Shown here: positions 1 through 11,326 of the stretch, piece by piece | How positions within the stretch are numbered: position 1 is the stretch's first letter | How the letters are laid out: the number at the start of each line of letters is the position of its first letter | Origin: Xiphydria camelus | Taxonomy: Eukaryota > Arthropoda > Insecta > Hymenoptera > Xiphydriidae | DNA: 64,000 bases | Direction of reading: 5' to 3' | NCBI GenBank assembly: GCA_963678675.1 | Contig: OY783201.1 | Coordinates: forward strand, 2,924,001-2,988,000 | Translations under genes and position numbers: made by a program | Notes under the pieces: model-generated | The model's database searches: none | Seen by the model: only the letters and a program-made list of their open reading frames with translations | Told to the model about the DNA's origin: nothing

Positions 1-1775
1 TTCTTGCGCGGAGGCAAACGGAGTTCGCGAGAAAAACTTCGAATACGAGAGATAAGATATATATAGGACACGCGACATTTACATATTTACATAAGTCATA
101 GGTTTATTATAAACGAAAGTTATGTATTACAATAAAAATGCTGCAGCCCTTCATTGCAGGTATATCAAGATTTCGGACAATCATCTGCCGTAAATGTATG
201 GAATTGAAAGGAGTAAAGTGCTATTTGTTTTACAAGCTGTTACACATATTTGTTTATACCTATTTCTTATGACCATTCGTGCATTAATACGGCTCGAAAG
301 GACCTAGTTCAAATGTCGCGTTTCGCCGCATCATTGCACGGCCTGGCCGACACAGAGATTGAGACATGGTTGGAAGCAATAAATTGACATCAATGTGGTG
401 ACGTTTATTTTAGCTTTCAATCCACCAATACATATCTCGCTTATTGCTCGACTTCTCGAAAATATCGTACCGACGAAACTCAAATTCCATCGGTTCAACG
501 CAAATAGTACGCGTGACGGACGCGGGCTTGAAACCACGTCTCAAGTTTAATAAATCCTACTGGTCGTATTATTTACAAGACAATTGACTAAAAATACGAT
601 GTACAGATTATACTACCGTTTTAAGTTTCTAATATGCGATCACCTCCAATTGTAAGTAAAACATTTATTTTCGTCTAAGTCCGTTATCACTTTCTGTCAA
701 TATTAACAGTTCCACCTTTCAGGGGAGTTCACGATTATCACATAATTCATTATCATTACCCTAGACATCTATTCGTTTCACATACAGACAATTTATTGGA
801 ATTGTATTTTCTTCATTCCGTGCTTGTTCCGTTTCGTAATCATGATCAACACGCAATTACTACTAAAATATTAAGTTCCCATCCACCACTTTCGAAGTGC
901 CCTTTTCCCGTATAATGCTGTGTCGCAAAAGGTCGTTCGGGAAAGCTGATAAAAAATGGAGGAGCATTTGAAACGCGCGACATATAAATGTATACAAACG
1001 ACATAAATTTACATACTTTGGAGTAGTCTTCTGATGTGAAAAATTTATACGACTTGGTGTGATTTTAAAAATTGGAACATTTTGGCGATATTCTTGTTTT
1101 CGTTTTTCTTGGAAAAATGACGCACTTGTCGAGTGGCAACAGTAATGCTTCGATTTGCATTACTCGCATATAATTGTATAGAATATATATATGAAAATCA
1201 ACATCATGAATAATAGGAGATTACATTAAAATGTATTAGGACTAGAGGATTTCGTTAGCGAAATTATAATCACCTATCGTGCAATTCGTCCTAACATTCG
1301 CAGTCTCCATTATTCAAAGTTCCACAGCAGGTAGTCATACGAGAAACAGAATATAGTTTTCACTGTATAACTTTCACATCATCGAGATGCCTACATTTAC
1401 GAAAAATGGAACTTCAAACATTGCTAAGTACTATTTCGAAACCGTGCAAGAACATTTCCAGTCCGTGAAATTACAATGTACAATTGTGCTACTATTAGAA
1501 CTGACTTACAGTGCTACCGTTACAGATCCTGATTGAATTTATCATAGAGGGGAGTAGTAAATAGCAGAGGTGAAACCCAGACTATAATACAATTGATCTT
1601 GATATACGAAGATATGGATGCGTGCTTGCGAGCGCGCGCGTGAGATGTATACGTATGTTCATAGAAAACAAGTTTCCGGACTGACCATTGAAAAAAAAAG
1701 AGAGACGGTGATATGACGGGCGCTTCGGCAGTAAATAGCCTTTATTTTAGAAACTCGTTAACGAGTTCCTCTCCG
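1..1775. other. AT-rich non-coding flank, probable MAN1B1 3' UTR and intergenic DNA
   Basis: No open frame here resembles a known protein, and frames are broken by frequent stops. The part next to position 1776 lies downstream of the MAN1B1 stop codon and is a natural place for its 3' UTR. A short alternating purine-pyrimidine tract (about 1630-1645) is the only other structure seen. Confidence 0.5.
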
Positions 1776-4625
1776 TTATGATTCGTAAACAGGTAACGGA
1801 TGCCCCTCCGAATTAAATACCCACCTATCCAAATCTATTAGCTGCCGCGTGTCGTCAAAGAGCAAATATAGATATTTTAGAGTCTCGCCAAACCAGAAAC
1901 TTTCGGTCATATCTCGCGGACGCGTGGCATGTACATTTCGAACATTACCGATACTGGTATAACCGTCCTCGACTTTGGTATAATTTTCGAAACCCTGAAA
2001 ACGCCGAACACCCGCGAATTAATACGGAACTGTACGTCCGATACGTCGGTATTTTGAAATACAAAATCTCACACACCTGAAATATCTGCCAACCCCAATC
2101 CTGGTAAGTCTTATTTCCGGTAAGGTACCACATGTAGAACAGACTCTCGATAAATTCAGGCCGCAGAAGATTGTGCGCGTCGTTCGTCTTGACGTACATA
2201 TCCAACTGATTCTCGTCCTCGGACTTCTGTAAAATAAAAAGGCGGAATGTAATATAGATGCTGATGTTGGTGTTAAGAATTTGCAATTATTTCGTGCGTA
2301 TCGTTTGCGATATTACCAGGATATTAAAGTAAGTAATCTCGGGGGCAAGGAATGTGGGTTGAATGGCGTAGGTCTGATAGCAAGTTCGGACGAGTTCCTT
2401 CGCGAGATCCATATGGTCGGATTGCAATCCATGATGGACTCCCAACGCCAACGTTCCAGCTAAATAACACGTGAGATGGTCCTGCGAAGCAAGCGTATGT
2501 TACATCATGAAAAAGTCATTGCTTTAAGCAATGTCTGAATTACGTATCATTGTACTGCATCCAATTACCATTTTAGGCTTAAACTCCTTAGATTCTCCTA
2601 TGAGCTCTCCCATAAATAGGAACTGTTTGACCGCAGTGCGTTTTGCGAGATGCTTTTGCGTCCCCAATATCCCCAGCAAATAGTCATCTCGTAGGCTGAA
2701 AGTCGAGTCAATCGATTGTATTGCTTGCACGAGGAATTTCAGAAAAATTAAAGTTATATCATTTGAAATTGGTTTGGAATAACGTACTAATCAATGGTCT
2801 TCCCAGTTTGCAGCCACTGCTTCAGTAAGTATTCGTAATAACTGTCCCCGCGAGCTCCCAATGTGATCGTTGCATATTCCCTGAATTGACCGGTATTGGC
2901 GTTGATGAAAATAGGCACCAATCCGTCGTATTTTTCCAACCGATGCACGTGCTCGGATACCTTAGTTACAGCTGCCTGTGAATCAAAGCGGCGGGGATAA
3001 GCTTAATGGAATTTCGCACGTTCGGCTTTTAAGTGACATTATACCGCGAATTACATACCTCGAATCTCGGTTGCCCGGTGCTACGACTGAGATCACGGAA
3101 TTCCAGCTGAATTGATGTAACTTCACTGGTGCTGCTGTCGGGACCCCATTTAGGACTGTGAGCACTCCTTGTGCCCAGATTCACGTCGGAAAAGGGAACG
3201 TTAGACATGGTGGAGAACGCTGGCATCATGCGATCTCCAAGATCCGTCTTAAATTGAATCCATTTTTAGATTAGTACATTTACACACGCGGTCCTACTAC
3301 GGCATTTCTCGTTTTGAAAAGAGATAGCATACAGCTTTGTCAAGGAAGAGTTTGTCACCCGATAAGTGATAAGCCGCGAGCAAACCCCCGAGCACCCTTA
3401 TAGTGACTTCAAACAGATTGACGTCTCTATTTTTGGTGAATTCCAAGTCATTTTCGATCCACATTCGAGCCTCGCTAAATTCTGAAAGTGAAGCACATAG
3501 AGTTACTTCTTGCCACGTCTGTTTGATAACTTATTTCGCGGTTTTTTTATCCAACTTTGAACAGCTAAATATAAATCATACATACCACTGTTCAAGCCCA
3601 TCATGTACAGAGTGTCCAAGGAATCAACTATAGTTAAACCTAAGCCAAACCACTCATGATAGCCTCCAGAAATGGGCTTTACATTATCATGGCCCCAAGC
3701 GAATTTTTTATACCCATCCCAACCATGCTTAAAGGCATTGACTACAGCTCTCTGTCTATTGTTTTGAGGACCTGTTGATCGCATTAAATTACGACTATTA
3801 GAAGACTTTGCATGTGGCAAAGCTTGCAGCATTCTCACACTACAAGAGAAAAATATAAGAGGGGGCATGGTGAGCTTTCCAAAAAGTTACCATTAAATTT
3901 GAGAGTGTTGGGTTTTGGCTGTGGTGGTTCTCCTATTTGATCATCATCGACTTGATTGATTTCAGGTTGAAATTCTGGCTCCTCTATTACTTCACCACCA
4001 CCAGCTCCTCCACCTTGATCCCCATTATCTACTATCAATTCCTCTGCTAACTGTTCAGAGAGATGAATATGCTTTAATAAAATAAGGGGTTTCCATGAAA
4101 TTACTATAAACAGGTTTATAGAAGAACAGCTGTAATTTTCTCTAAATGTAGATCATATTTTTATAAATGCTCCAAGTTCTTTAGAATGGAGTAGAAAAAT
4201 TTCTTTCTCTCACTACACGTATCCACTCATACCTTTTCATGTTTCGGAGTATCCTGTATTACCCTCGAATTCCCCTCATTGATATCATTTTCCAAAATAG
4301 AATTTCTAGTCTCTCCAAGTAGGAAGTAAAATATCACAAGTAACACAGCAATCACTGCGAAGTAGAAGACGTTTCGCTGAAATCTGGATAATTGGTTCCA
4401 TTGCTGGAAAGAGTAAGTAAGCTGTCATTAAATATTTAAGTTTTGAAAACAAACATTGAAAAAATTATCGTTAGATATTGAAAAAATATTTCTCGAGGAA
4501 CACTTTCGTATTAATAACTCTCTCACCCTCCATAGACTGCGCGAGGTCCCCCGTGCTAAAGCGGCAGTATCATGTATATTCAAACTAATGTAATCAGCTT
4601 TGCCCAAATCCTTGGGTGAGTACAT
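1776..4625 (-). CDS. MAN1B1: ER mannosyl-oligosaccharide 1,2-alpha-mannosidase (GH47)
   Basis: Type II membrane enzyme that trims one alpha-1,2 mannose from Man9GlcNAc2 in the ER/early Golgi, as part of glycoprotein quality control and ERAD timing. Eleven exons, minus strand: 4625-4527, 4404-4233, 4071-3891, 3839-3586, 3481-3333, 3247-3059, 2975-2788, 2695-2569, 2481-2317, 2226-2077, 1994-1776. All junctions are GT-AG and in phase, giving 630 aa. The start is the first in-frame ATG after an upstream stop. A membrane segment lies at about residues 45-62, followed by a Gly/Pro/acidic stem to about 150. The GH47 domain fills the rest, with the motifs [34 protein letters not shown] and [12 protein letters not shown]. 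The usual C-terminal TEAHP is SEGHP here, so the calcium-binding Thr is replaced by Ser. Head to head with PPIL1. Confidence 0.95.
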
Positions 4626-5003
4626 ATTTTTAAGGTTAATTTTTTCCGGCGACCGCAACCATCTCTTTTAATTCTATACCTATACCGTCACACGCGAGCG
4701 AGAAGAAATTACCGGAGCACGCGTTTCTTTATTCCATTTAACGGTCCGCGTTTAGAAAACTGCCACGAAGCACATTTAGTAAATACATTTCACAACATTC
4801 TGTAAACCTTACGAAAATGTAGAGAACAGATAGAGAATACTAACAAAAAATGACACTGAGCGCGGATAGAGCAAATATCGCAATTTACAGATGTCAACCG
4901 GGAGAGGAGATTTCTCGCAGGGGGCGCCTTGTCCTCCGGAACAGCTGGCAGCCGCCGGAAACCCGATGATTTTGACAAGAATTTAAACGGAGCGTGGAGC
5001 ACC
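4626..5003. promoter_or_regulatory. Shared divergent promoter region, MAN1B1 / PPIL1
   Basis: These 378 bp separate the start codons of two genes pointing away from each other and must hold both 5' UTRs and both core promoters. No TATA box was recognised on either side. The half next to PPIL1 is more GC-rich. Calling it a bidirectional promoter is inferred from layout alone. Confidence 0.55.
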
Positions 5004-5914
5004 ATGGCTCTCGCAAATATCTCAGGAATTCCGGATAAACACTGGCAACCACCGTTTGTGATTCTCGAAACAACGTGAGCTTAGTAACCTTTTCATTTTC
5101 AAAGCTTCAGTGTTGCTTTTATATTGTACAAATGATCCACATGTGCAGTTACGCACTGACATAACCAATTTGATAGCGGCGATCGTTCTCTACTCCTTAA
5201 CTATTTCAGGATGGGTGAAGTGGCTATCGAATTATATTGGAAGCATGCTCCGATTACGTGTAGAAATTTTGCCGAACTCGCACGGCGAGGCTATTACAAC
5301 GGAACAAAATTTCATAGAGTTATACGCGATTTTATGATTCAAGGTTAGACATTACTTTCTATCTAAGGGGAAAACCCGGTAGAAAATATCTGCACGACTT
5401 TGCAAATCATACAATCATAACGCTTCACTTCTTTATATTTAGGAGGAGATCCTACTGCGACTGGAAAAGGAGGTATGTCCATTTATGGAGAGTGCTTCGA
5501 TGATGAAATTCATGACGATTTAAAACATACAGGTAAATTTATTAATAAAAGTGTATGTGGATTCGAATAGGTCTTTCATAATTAAGTTTGCTATATTGTG
5601 GCTCAGGTGCGGGTGTATTGTCAATGGCCAACTCTGGGCCAGACACCAATGGCTCTCAATTTTTTATCACATTAGCTCCTACACAATGGCTTGATGGAAA
5701 ACACACGATCTTTGGTAATTTACAATAATATTGTAAATAAAATATACGAATGTTATGGTTGTCTGCAATGTTATTCATTAAATGAATGTTTTCAACAGGT
5801 CGTATATATTCGGGTATGGCGATAGTCAAAAGGATTGGATTGGTAGAGACTGACAAGAATGACAAACCTATCGACGATGTCAAGATTATTAAGGGATCTG
5901 TTAAAAATGTATAA
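5004..5914 (+). CDS. PPIL1: Peptidyl-prolyl cis-trans isomerase-like 1 (cyclophilin)
   Basis: Single-domain nuclear cyclophilin. In other animals PPIL1 joins the activated spliceosome through SKIP/SNW1 and isomerises X-Pro bonds. Five exons, plus strand: 5004-5074, 5210-5343, 5443-5532, 5607-5714, 5799-5914. Junctions are in phase and give 172 aa, close to the usual 166. Active-site residues are present: R60, F65 and Q68 in the stretch [14 protein letters not shown], then [16 protein letters not shown], and the Trp of [11 protein letters not shown]. The N-terminus ([17 protein letters not shown]) precedes the first strand as in PPIL1 rather than in cyclophilin A. There is no signal peptide and no extra domain. 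It shares its upstream region with MAN1B1. Confidence 0.95.
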
Positions 5915-6841
5915 AGTAATGATAATGTCACAGACTTTTTTAACTGCTTATAATACTAAAAAAGACAGACATGTATATGGAAGAATGGCTTGGTCTCCAA
6001 GCAAATAAATAATTCAATTCTCATAAATCTAAGTATCGATAAAGTATTTTAGTGTTCCATAAGTAATTGAAATTTCCCGCTAAATCATGTATCCTAGTCT
6101 TCTATATACATATCTGTCTTTCTTGAAAATACCTAATTATTATTATACAAATGTATATTTTGTACCTCTCGTAAATTCTGACACATTATAGGAGTAGAAC
6201 CAAACGCGAACTCGTTTATTTCAACCATAGTTCCTATGTGATGATCTAAGATGACCCCGATATTCAAAGTATTTCGAAACATTCTAATTTTAACACTCAA
6301 TAGTTTGTCGGTTATCAATTACTATATTTTCCTCATAATGTGTAGATATTCTACAATGTGGTCAATCTTTTTTACTTTGACATTCATGATGATGATAAAT
6401 AAATAATATTTCTTAAAAGTAACGGACTGATAACATTTTTTAAAATATAGTTCTTCCATTATCAAGTATCCTACAGAAAAATCATTAGAGTCCTTACAAT
6501 GAAATGGCATAAAATCTGAAATCTGCCGCAATATATTCCTCAAAGTAGAGCACCTATTGATTACCTACGATTATTATCATAACGATTATTGATTGATATT
6601 AGAGCTTGGTAAATGAGTCAATAAACGCGTTACATTTCATATTATTCTACGGTCAACCGTGGTACGCAAATTTTATTTGAATTTGCTCCAGGGTACCTGT
6701 TACATGGTGGACCGCTACTGGCGCCTTCTCCTCGCGCGCTCCCCCCATCAAACATACCGCCGAGTCGATATACCCCTCATTTGCTTTCCAGTTCTTTCAG
6801 CCATTCACATCAGCTGATCGAAGACTTTGCAAATCGCAAAC
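5915..6841. other. Intergenic region PPIL1-PTGES2
   Basis: Holds the PPIL1 3' UTR on the left and the PTGES2 promoter on the right; the last 130 bp become GC-rich. On the minus strand, 6543-6133 is open apart from adjacent TAG and TAA stops near 6320. The translated peptides resemble nothing I recognise, and a small unannotated gene or pseudogene cannot be excluded. Confidence 0.4.
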
Positions 6842-8481
6842 ATGACCGATCTGTGTAAATTATCGAGGCTTCTTAGAACCGGCCGACTTTTAAATAAAAA
6901 TATTCGCAATGAAATGAAATACACGCGCTTCTTTCGGACGACGGTAGTAGAACAACCGAAACGGAAAAGCATTTGGAAAATCAGTTTATTCGGCGCGGGT
7001 GTCGGTATTTTATTCGGTGTGGGTTATTCGTACGACAAAATTCATCAAATCAAAAGAAATGGACCTCAGGAACCTATAAAGATGGAGATTGACGTAATGA
7101 AATATAGGCCGTCAGTTCCAGTGTCTAGAAAGGTAAGGTTAAATGTTTATGTTACAGATGCTTGCAATGCGATGTAACCTTACTTCTCTCTAAATTTAAA
7201 TGCCCACTGATAAATGAGCCGGTTTTATTCGCGTATAATAATTAACATCACTTTTTGATGCTACCATATCGCTTGAATTTATGTATTATGCATTAGTTAC
7301 CAATTTTCTTAATTGTACCATAGGTAGTTTTTCCTGGAGATACTAGTGGCTTGAAGCTCACTTTGTTTCAATATCAAACTTGCCCTTTTTGTTGTAAGGT
7401 CAGTAATACGAGATAATAGTCATTAACAATGAAAAAGTATGTGTTTTATGGAGGAAGTTGGAGAATATAGTTACGTTTAATTTATTAGGTTCGAGTCTTC
7501 TTAGACTATTATGGTATATCTTACGATGTTGTCGAAGTAGATCCCGTACTTCGAAAGGAAATCGACTGGTCATTTTATAAAAAAGTACCAATTGTTCTTA
7601 CTAAAGTGGATAAGGGATACCAACCATTAAACGACAGTTCTATGATCGTATCTCTTTTGGGCTCGTATATAAATGATAATGAACAAGAGATCGATGAACT
7701 TGCAAAGTATTATCCAATTATTTCCATGACCGATGAAAATGGAAGAATGAAGAATGATATTACCAATAAATACTTTCTCATGTTTGGGAATTCTCTCCCA
7801 AAGAATCGAGCGATGAACGATATAGTGTAAGTTTCACTGATATATTTGTTTTTTTTTTAATATCATAAAACATACGTATTTCCCCTGGTATATGTATAAC
7901 TTTTATACATTTTTATGACTAATAGGGAAGAACGAAAATGGAGAAAGTGGGCGGATGATGTTCTCGTCCATACCCTTTCACCAAATGTTTACAGAACATT
8001 GGGTGAGGCTTATCAGACCTTCAATTGGTTTTCAGAGGTAAGCGATCAAAGTAGTCAGTCAACTGTGCCTTACAGTCGAGCTAAATACGTGACGCGCGTT
8101 CGATATTTATATTTTCAGGTGGGTAAGTGGGAAGAATATTTTCCAGCGTGGGAACGCGCTATCATGATTAATGTGGGTGCTTGCGCGATGTGGCTGATAT
8201 CCAAGCGACTCAAGAAAAGGCACAATCTCAAGGACGACGTTCGCCAGTCACTGTACGACGAGGTAAACACGTGGTTGCACGCAATTCGAGCACGCGGCGG
8301 GCAATTCATGGGCGGGCAGAATCCCGATTTATCGGACTTAGCCGTGTACGGGATTTTAAAGAGCATCGAAGGTTGCAGTGCGTTTAAGGATTTATTGAGC
8401 AATACAAATCTCCATGAATGGTACGATATTATGAAGGAAAATGTAGATTCCCATTCGGGACAGGCATTCTTGAGGCATTGA
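6842..8481 (+). CDS. PTGES2: Prostaglandin E synthase 2 (membrane-associated, glutaredoxin/GST-like)
   Basis: In mammals this protein is described as PGH2-to-PGE2 isomerase and haem/GSH-binding protein; the Drosophila counterpart is Su(P). The insect role is less certain. Five exons, plus strand: 6842-7132, 7324-7398, 7489-7826, 7926-8037, 8119-8481. All are in phase, giving 392 aa. A basic N-terminus is followed by a hydrophobic Gly-rich segment at about residues 47-64, fitting mitochondrial or Golgi membrane anchoring. A glutaredoxin-like fold starts near residue 98, with the redox motif C117-P-F-C120. An all-helical GST-type C-terminal half contains GGQNPDLSDLAVYGIL. A TTG lies 15 nt upstream in frame, but the ATG at 6842 is the first ATG. 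An AATAAA signal is seen near 8545. Tail to tail with the CUB gene. Confidence 0.93.
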
Positions 8482-8751
8482 ATTGTCAAATCATCGTGCT
8501 CGTATTTGTAAATACGCGTGCTAGTCCTATTTGTAAACTCGTTGAATAAATTTTAATGTTATACCAATTTAATTTCCTTGGTCTCCTTTGCTTAGAAGGC
8601 GTACTGAAGTTTACGCAAACGCGATATACGGACTGTATTCAGAGAAAATTACAGACGCAATTAATTTATCTGTGAATACGATCCTCGTTGGGGAAGTTTA
8701 CGCTGAAATAAATAACTGGGCAAAACGCCAGTATTTATTAAATTATCGATT
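8482..8751. other. Convergent 3' UTR interval between PTGES2 and the CUB gene
   Basis: Only 270 bp separate the two stop codons, so both 3' UTRs must end or overlap here. A plus-strand AATAAA lies near 8545. Short open frames on the plus strand continue into the antisense of the CUB gene's last exon and are shadows. Confidence 0.55.
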
Positions 8752-10656
8752 CTATACCGCGCAGGCTAATTGTCGATAATTTAAAATAAATCCTCTGTTC
8801 TGAATTTCTGTGATTTCGTCACCGTCCGTAACAACGTAAAGGACGAATGGTTTCAGACTACCTGCAATGAAAAACGCATAACCGTTTCTGATCTCGATCT
8901 AGAAAAATGAGTTATCGTTGAGCGCAAGAATTTTTTTTTTCCGCGAACTTACTGGTTACAGTAACAAAGCCATTCCCGCAAAAACGGTCAACGTTCAGGG
9001 CGGTACCGTTGACGAACGGATTTGGTATTATCACGAAATCTTTCGTACAATCTGTACCAGATTCCGCCGCTAAATCAGTACCTAAAAATGTGAACATTTC
9101 GGCAGTTAATTATTCTACTTCTGCGCCTTCTACGCGTAGTTTGACAAATCGAACTATCTGTTCTACAAATAGTATAAATCGTTTACCTATCACCGTTGTA
9201 TCCAACGACCCCGTGTCCCCGGAAACAGTGAATGAAAAAATGTCATTTTGGGACCACTCGATACTGCAGTAGCCTAAAGCCATTCTAATGCACGCCCCGT
9301 AGTTCAGATTAGCCATCTGCCTCGTTCCCATCATAGGTGCTACAGAAATGCAGAGATAACGGACCATCTGCCACGAATTTTGATACATCAAGATTGTCTT
9401 TAACTTTCGCACGTACCTCTGGGATTCACCACTGTACCGTAGTTAAAGTTTGTTACGGTACCAGTAGTGGTTTTATAATACTGCAGGCATCCCACTGGCG
9501 CTGAAGCAAAATGAATTGAGTGTGATACAAGTTACATTGCAAACCGTTTTAAGTTTAAACGATAGTATACACGGTTTGACATACCACGACACACGGAATC
9601 GCATTCTATTTGCTGTATCCTTATGTTCCATCGCCGCTCGAAACTGTAGCCCGTGCTGGTATCGATTGAAATGGTTATCGGTGTCGCACCATCGAACTCC
9701 ACGTAGACTGAAAGTATATAAAATTTCATCGTGGACGAATGAAGTTTTTTCGTCTTCGCGCGATCCTGGTATATTGTGAGAAAAACATACCGTGTTGATT
9801 AGAATTTTCGCCGCAAAGTCGCGGAACGATAGATGCTCCACCCGAGACGATCATCACATCATAATCGCACACCCCGCTCGCATTTGGTTGCGCAAGACTG
9901 AAATCTAGGAAGTCTAATCGCAACTGCGACGTAAAAAAGTTCGTCTGTTAAAAGTAGTAGGTGGTACGCATTGCGGTGTCCGACGTAAAACTTAGCTTTC
10001 AATTTACCTGACATATATCAGAGTCGCAACGATTTACCGTAATCATACATCGTTCACCACCCGCGTAAGTGGTTGGATACTCGGGATTAATGAAATATGT
10101 GTTATTGACGTTCGTCGTGGATCCGCATAACTTCTGAACTGTATTGGTGAGTTAATACGATCAATGGTCTTCATCTCGAATATAAAAAATGATGGAAACT
10201 CACATACGCAGCAAACTCCTAGACCATTAGCGCACCCCCCGCAGGCCGATCCGCCGTAGTTCGAGCACTCCCTTCGCGTGAAACACGTTCCATTCAAATT
10301 ATTGCTACCGGTGCACTGAGAATTTGGAAAGCGGACAACGTTGAACAGCGGAAAAACTGCGTGCAGAGGAATCGAAATTGATTTACACGATCACTTCATT
10401 ATCGTTCGATGATTAAGCTCCCTGAGGGATGTTTAATGGGAAAGCTTCGCGTTAAACGGCGCCGATGATTATCATTTATAGGGATGCCTTCCGGAAGAAA
10501 AAACTTGAACTTACACTTTCCTTCACGCTCAGAATGAGCATGACGAGTTATTATTTGAGCAGTAGCGCCATCCCCCAGGGTACGTTCCATGGGAAGTATC
10601 TGACCAGATGCAATAGTTGTTACAGCAAGGATAACAGCCAAGAGTACACCGAACAT
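8752..10656 (-). CDS. Secreted CUB-domain protein of an insect family with N-terminal Cys motif
   Basis: Function unknown. Nine exons, minus strand: 10656-10515, 10356-10204, 10138-10008, 9923-9791, 9707-9585, 9500-9417, 9339-9187, 9081-8953, 8861-8752. All are in phase, giving 385 aa. Residues 1-19 are a clear signal peptide (MFGVLLAVILAVTTIASGQ). A compact Cys-rich motif follows (C-T-G-S, N-G-T-C, R-R-E-C, G-G-C-A, G-V-C-C), then a first CUB-like domain (CGSTTNVNNTYF to RLCG). A second CUB-like domain runs from CLQYY to the C-terminal CAV. This layout recurs in a lineage of insect extracellular proteins known to me only as uncharacterised CUB-domain proteins. Exon 7 adds A-P-M-M before GTRQ, where relatives usually read PRGTRQ, unless a different acceptor is used. 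Confidence 0.85.
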
Positions 10657-11326
10657 CTCTGAGTACGACTGACAGGCGTTATGATTTCTTACGTCTCTCG
10701 AGGTCCAGATAACGGGAAGCGTTTGCTCAAAAATCAGGGCAATTAGCAGTCTGCTAAAAATTTGAGACATTGGCTATTATGCTGGTGTAACTGTCCGGCA
10801 ATGCATTCGCGGAATGCTTTACCGCTATACATGAGGTATTCTACTTCTGGCTTTTGAATGGATATGGCATTTGGAAGATAGTATAGAACGTGGAGTTTGA
10901 TAACATTTTCTCAAGAAAATATTGAGCGCGATGGGTGTGCAACGGGGGATATTATATATAGGGTCATCTGTGTGAAAAAGTATAGTTAGACGAACGGTAC
11001 CGCTTCTCCGGTTGGCTTCGGTATTTAGATAACTGTGAATACAACGCGAAGTTCAATAATCGAAGTGGGTTAGTAAAGTAATGGTTCAATTTTGCCAGTA
11101 TTTATTGAGTCGGTTTTTGGTTTCGAAATAAATCATTGTTTCACGTATCAAAATTTTATTTTCAATGTTGGCATCACAATAAGATGTATGTTTCTTAACA
11201 TAATTAATATACAACATGGCAACAGCACTGCGTGGCCACACTTTTAACAATAAGTAAAATACTGTATCCTCGCGTGATTCCAACTAGAAAATATTTTCGG
11301 AAACGTGTATTTTTATCTTCGCACGT
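10657..11326. other. Gap between the CUB gene 5' end and the IFT122 3' end
   Basis: Both neighbours are on the minus strand. The higher coordinates hold the IFT122 3' UTR and the lower ones the CUB gene promoter and 5' UTR. No coding sequence was recognised. Confidence 0.5.
10952..10960 (-). promoter_or_regulatory. Candidate TATA box for the CUB gene
   Basis: On the minus strand this reads TATATATAA, about 300 bp upstream of the CUB start codon. TATA promoters are common for tissue-specific secreted proteins. If used, the 5' UTR would be about 270 nt or contain an intron. AT-rich sequence can produce such a match by chance. Confidence 0.3.

Noticed and set aside
331..537. Minus-strand open frames downstream of MAN1B1
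   Set aside because: Short, AT-rich, without splice sites that extend them, and not similar to GH47 or any other family I know.
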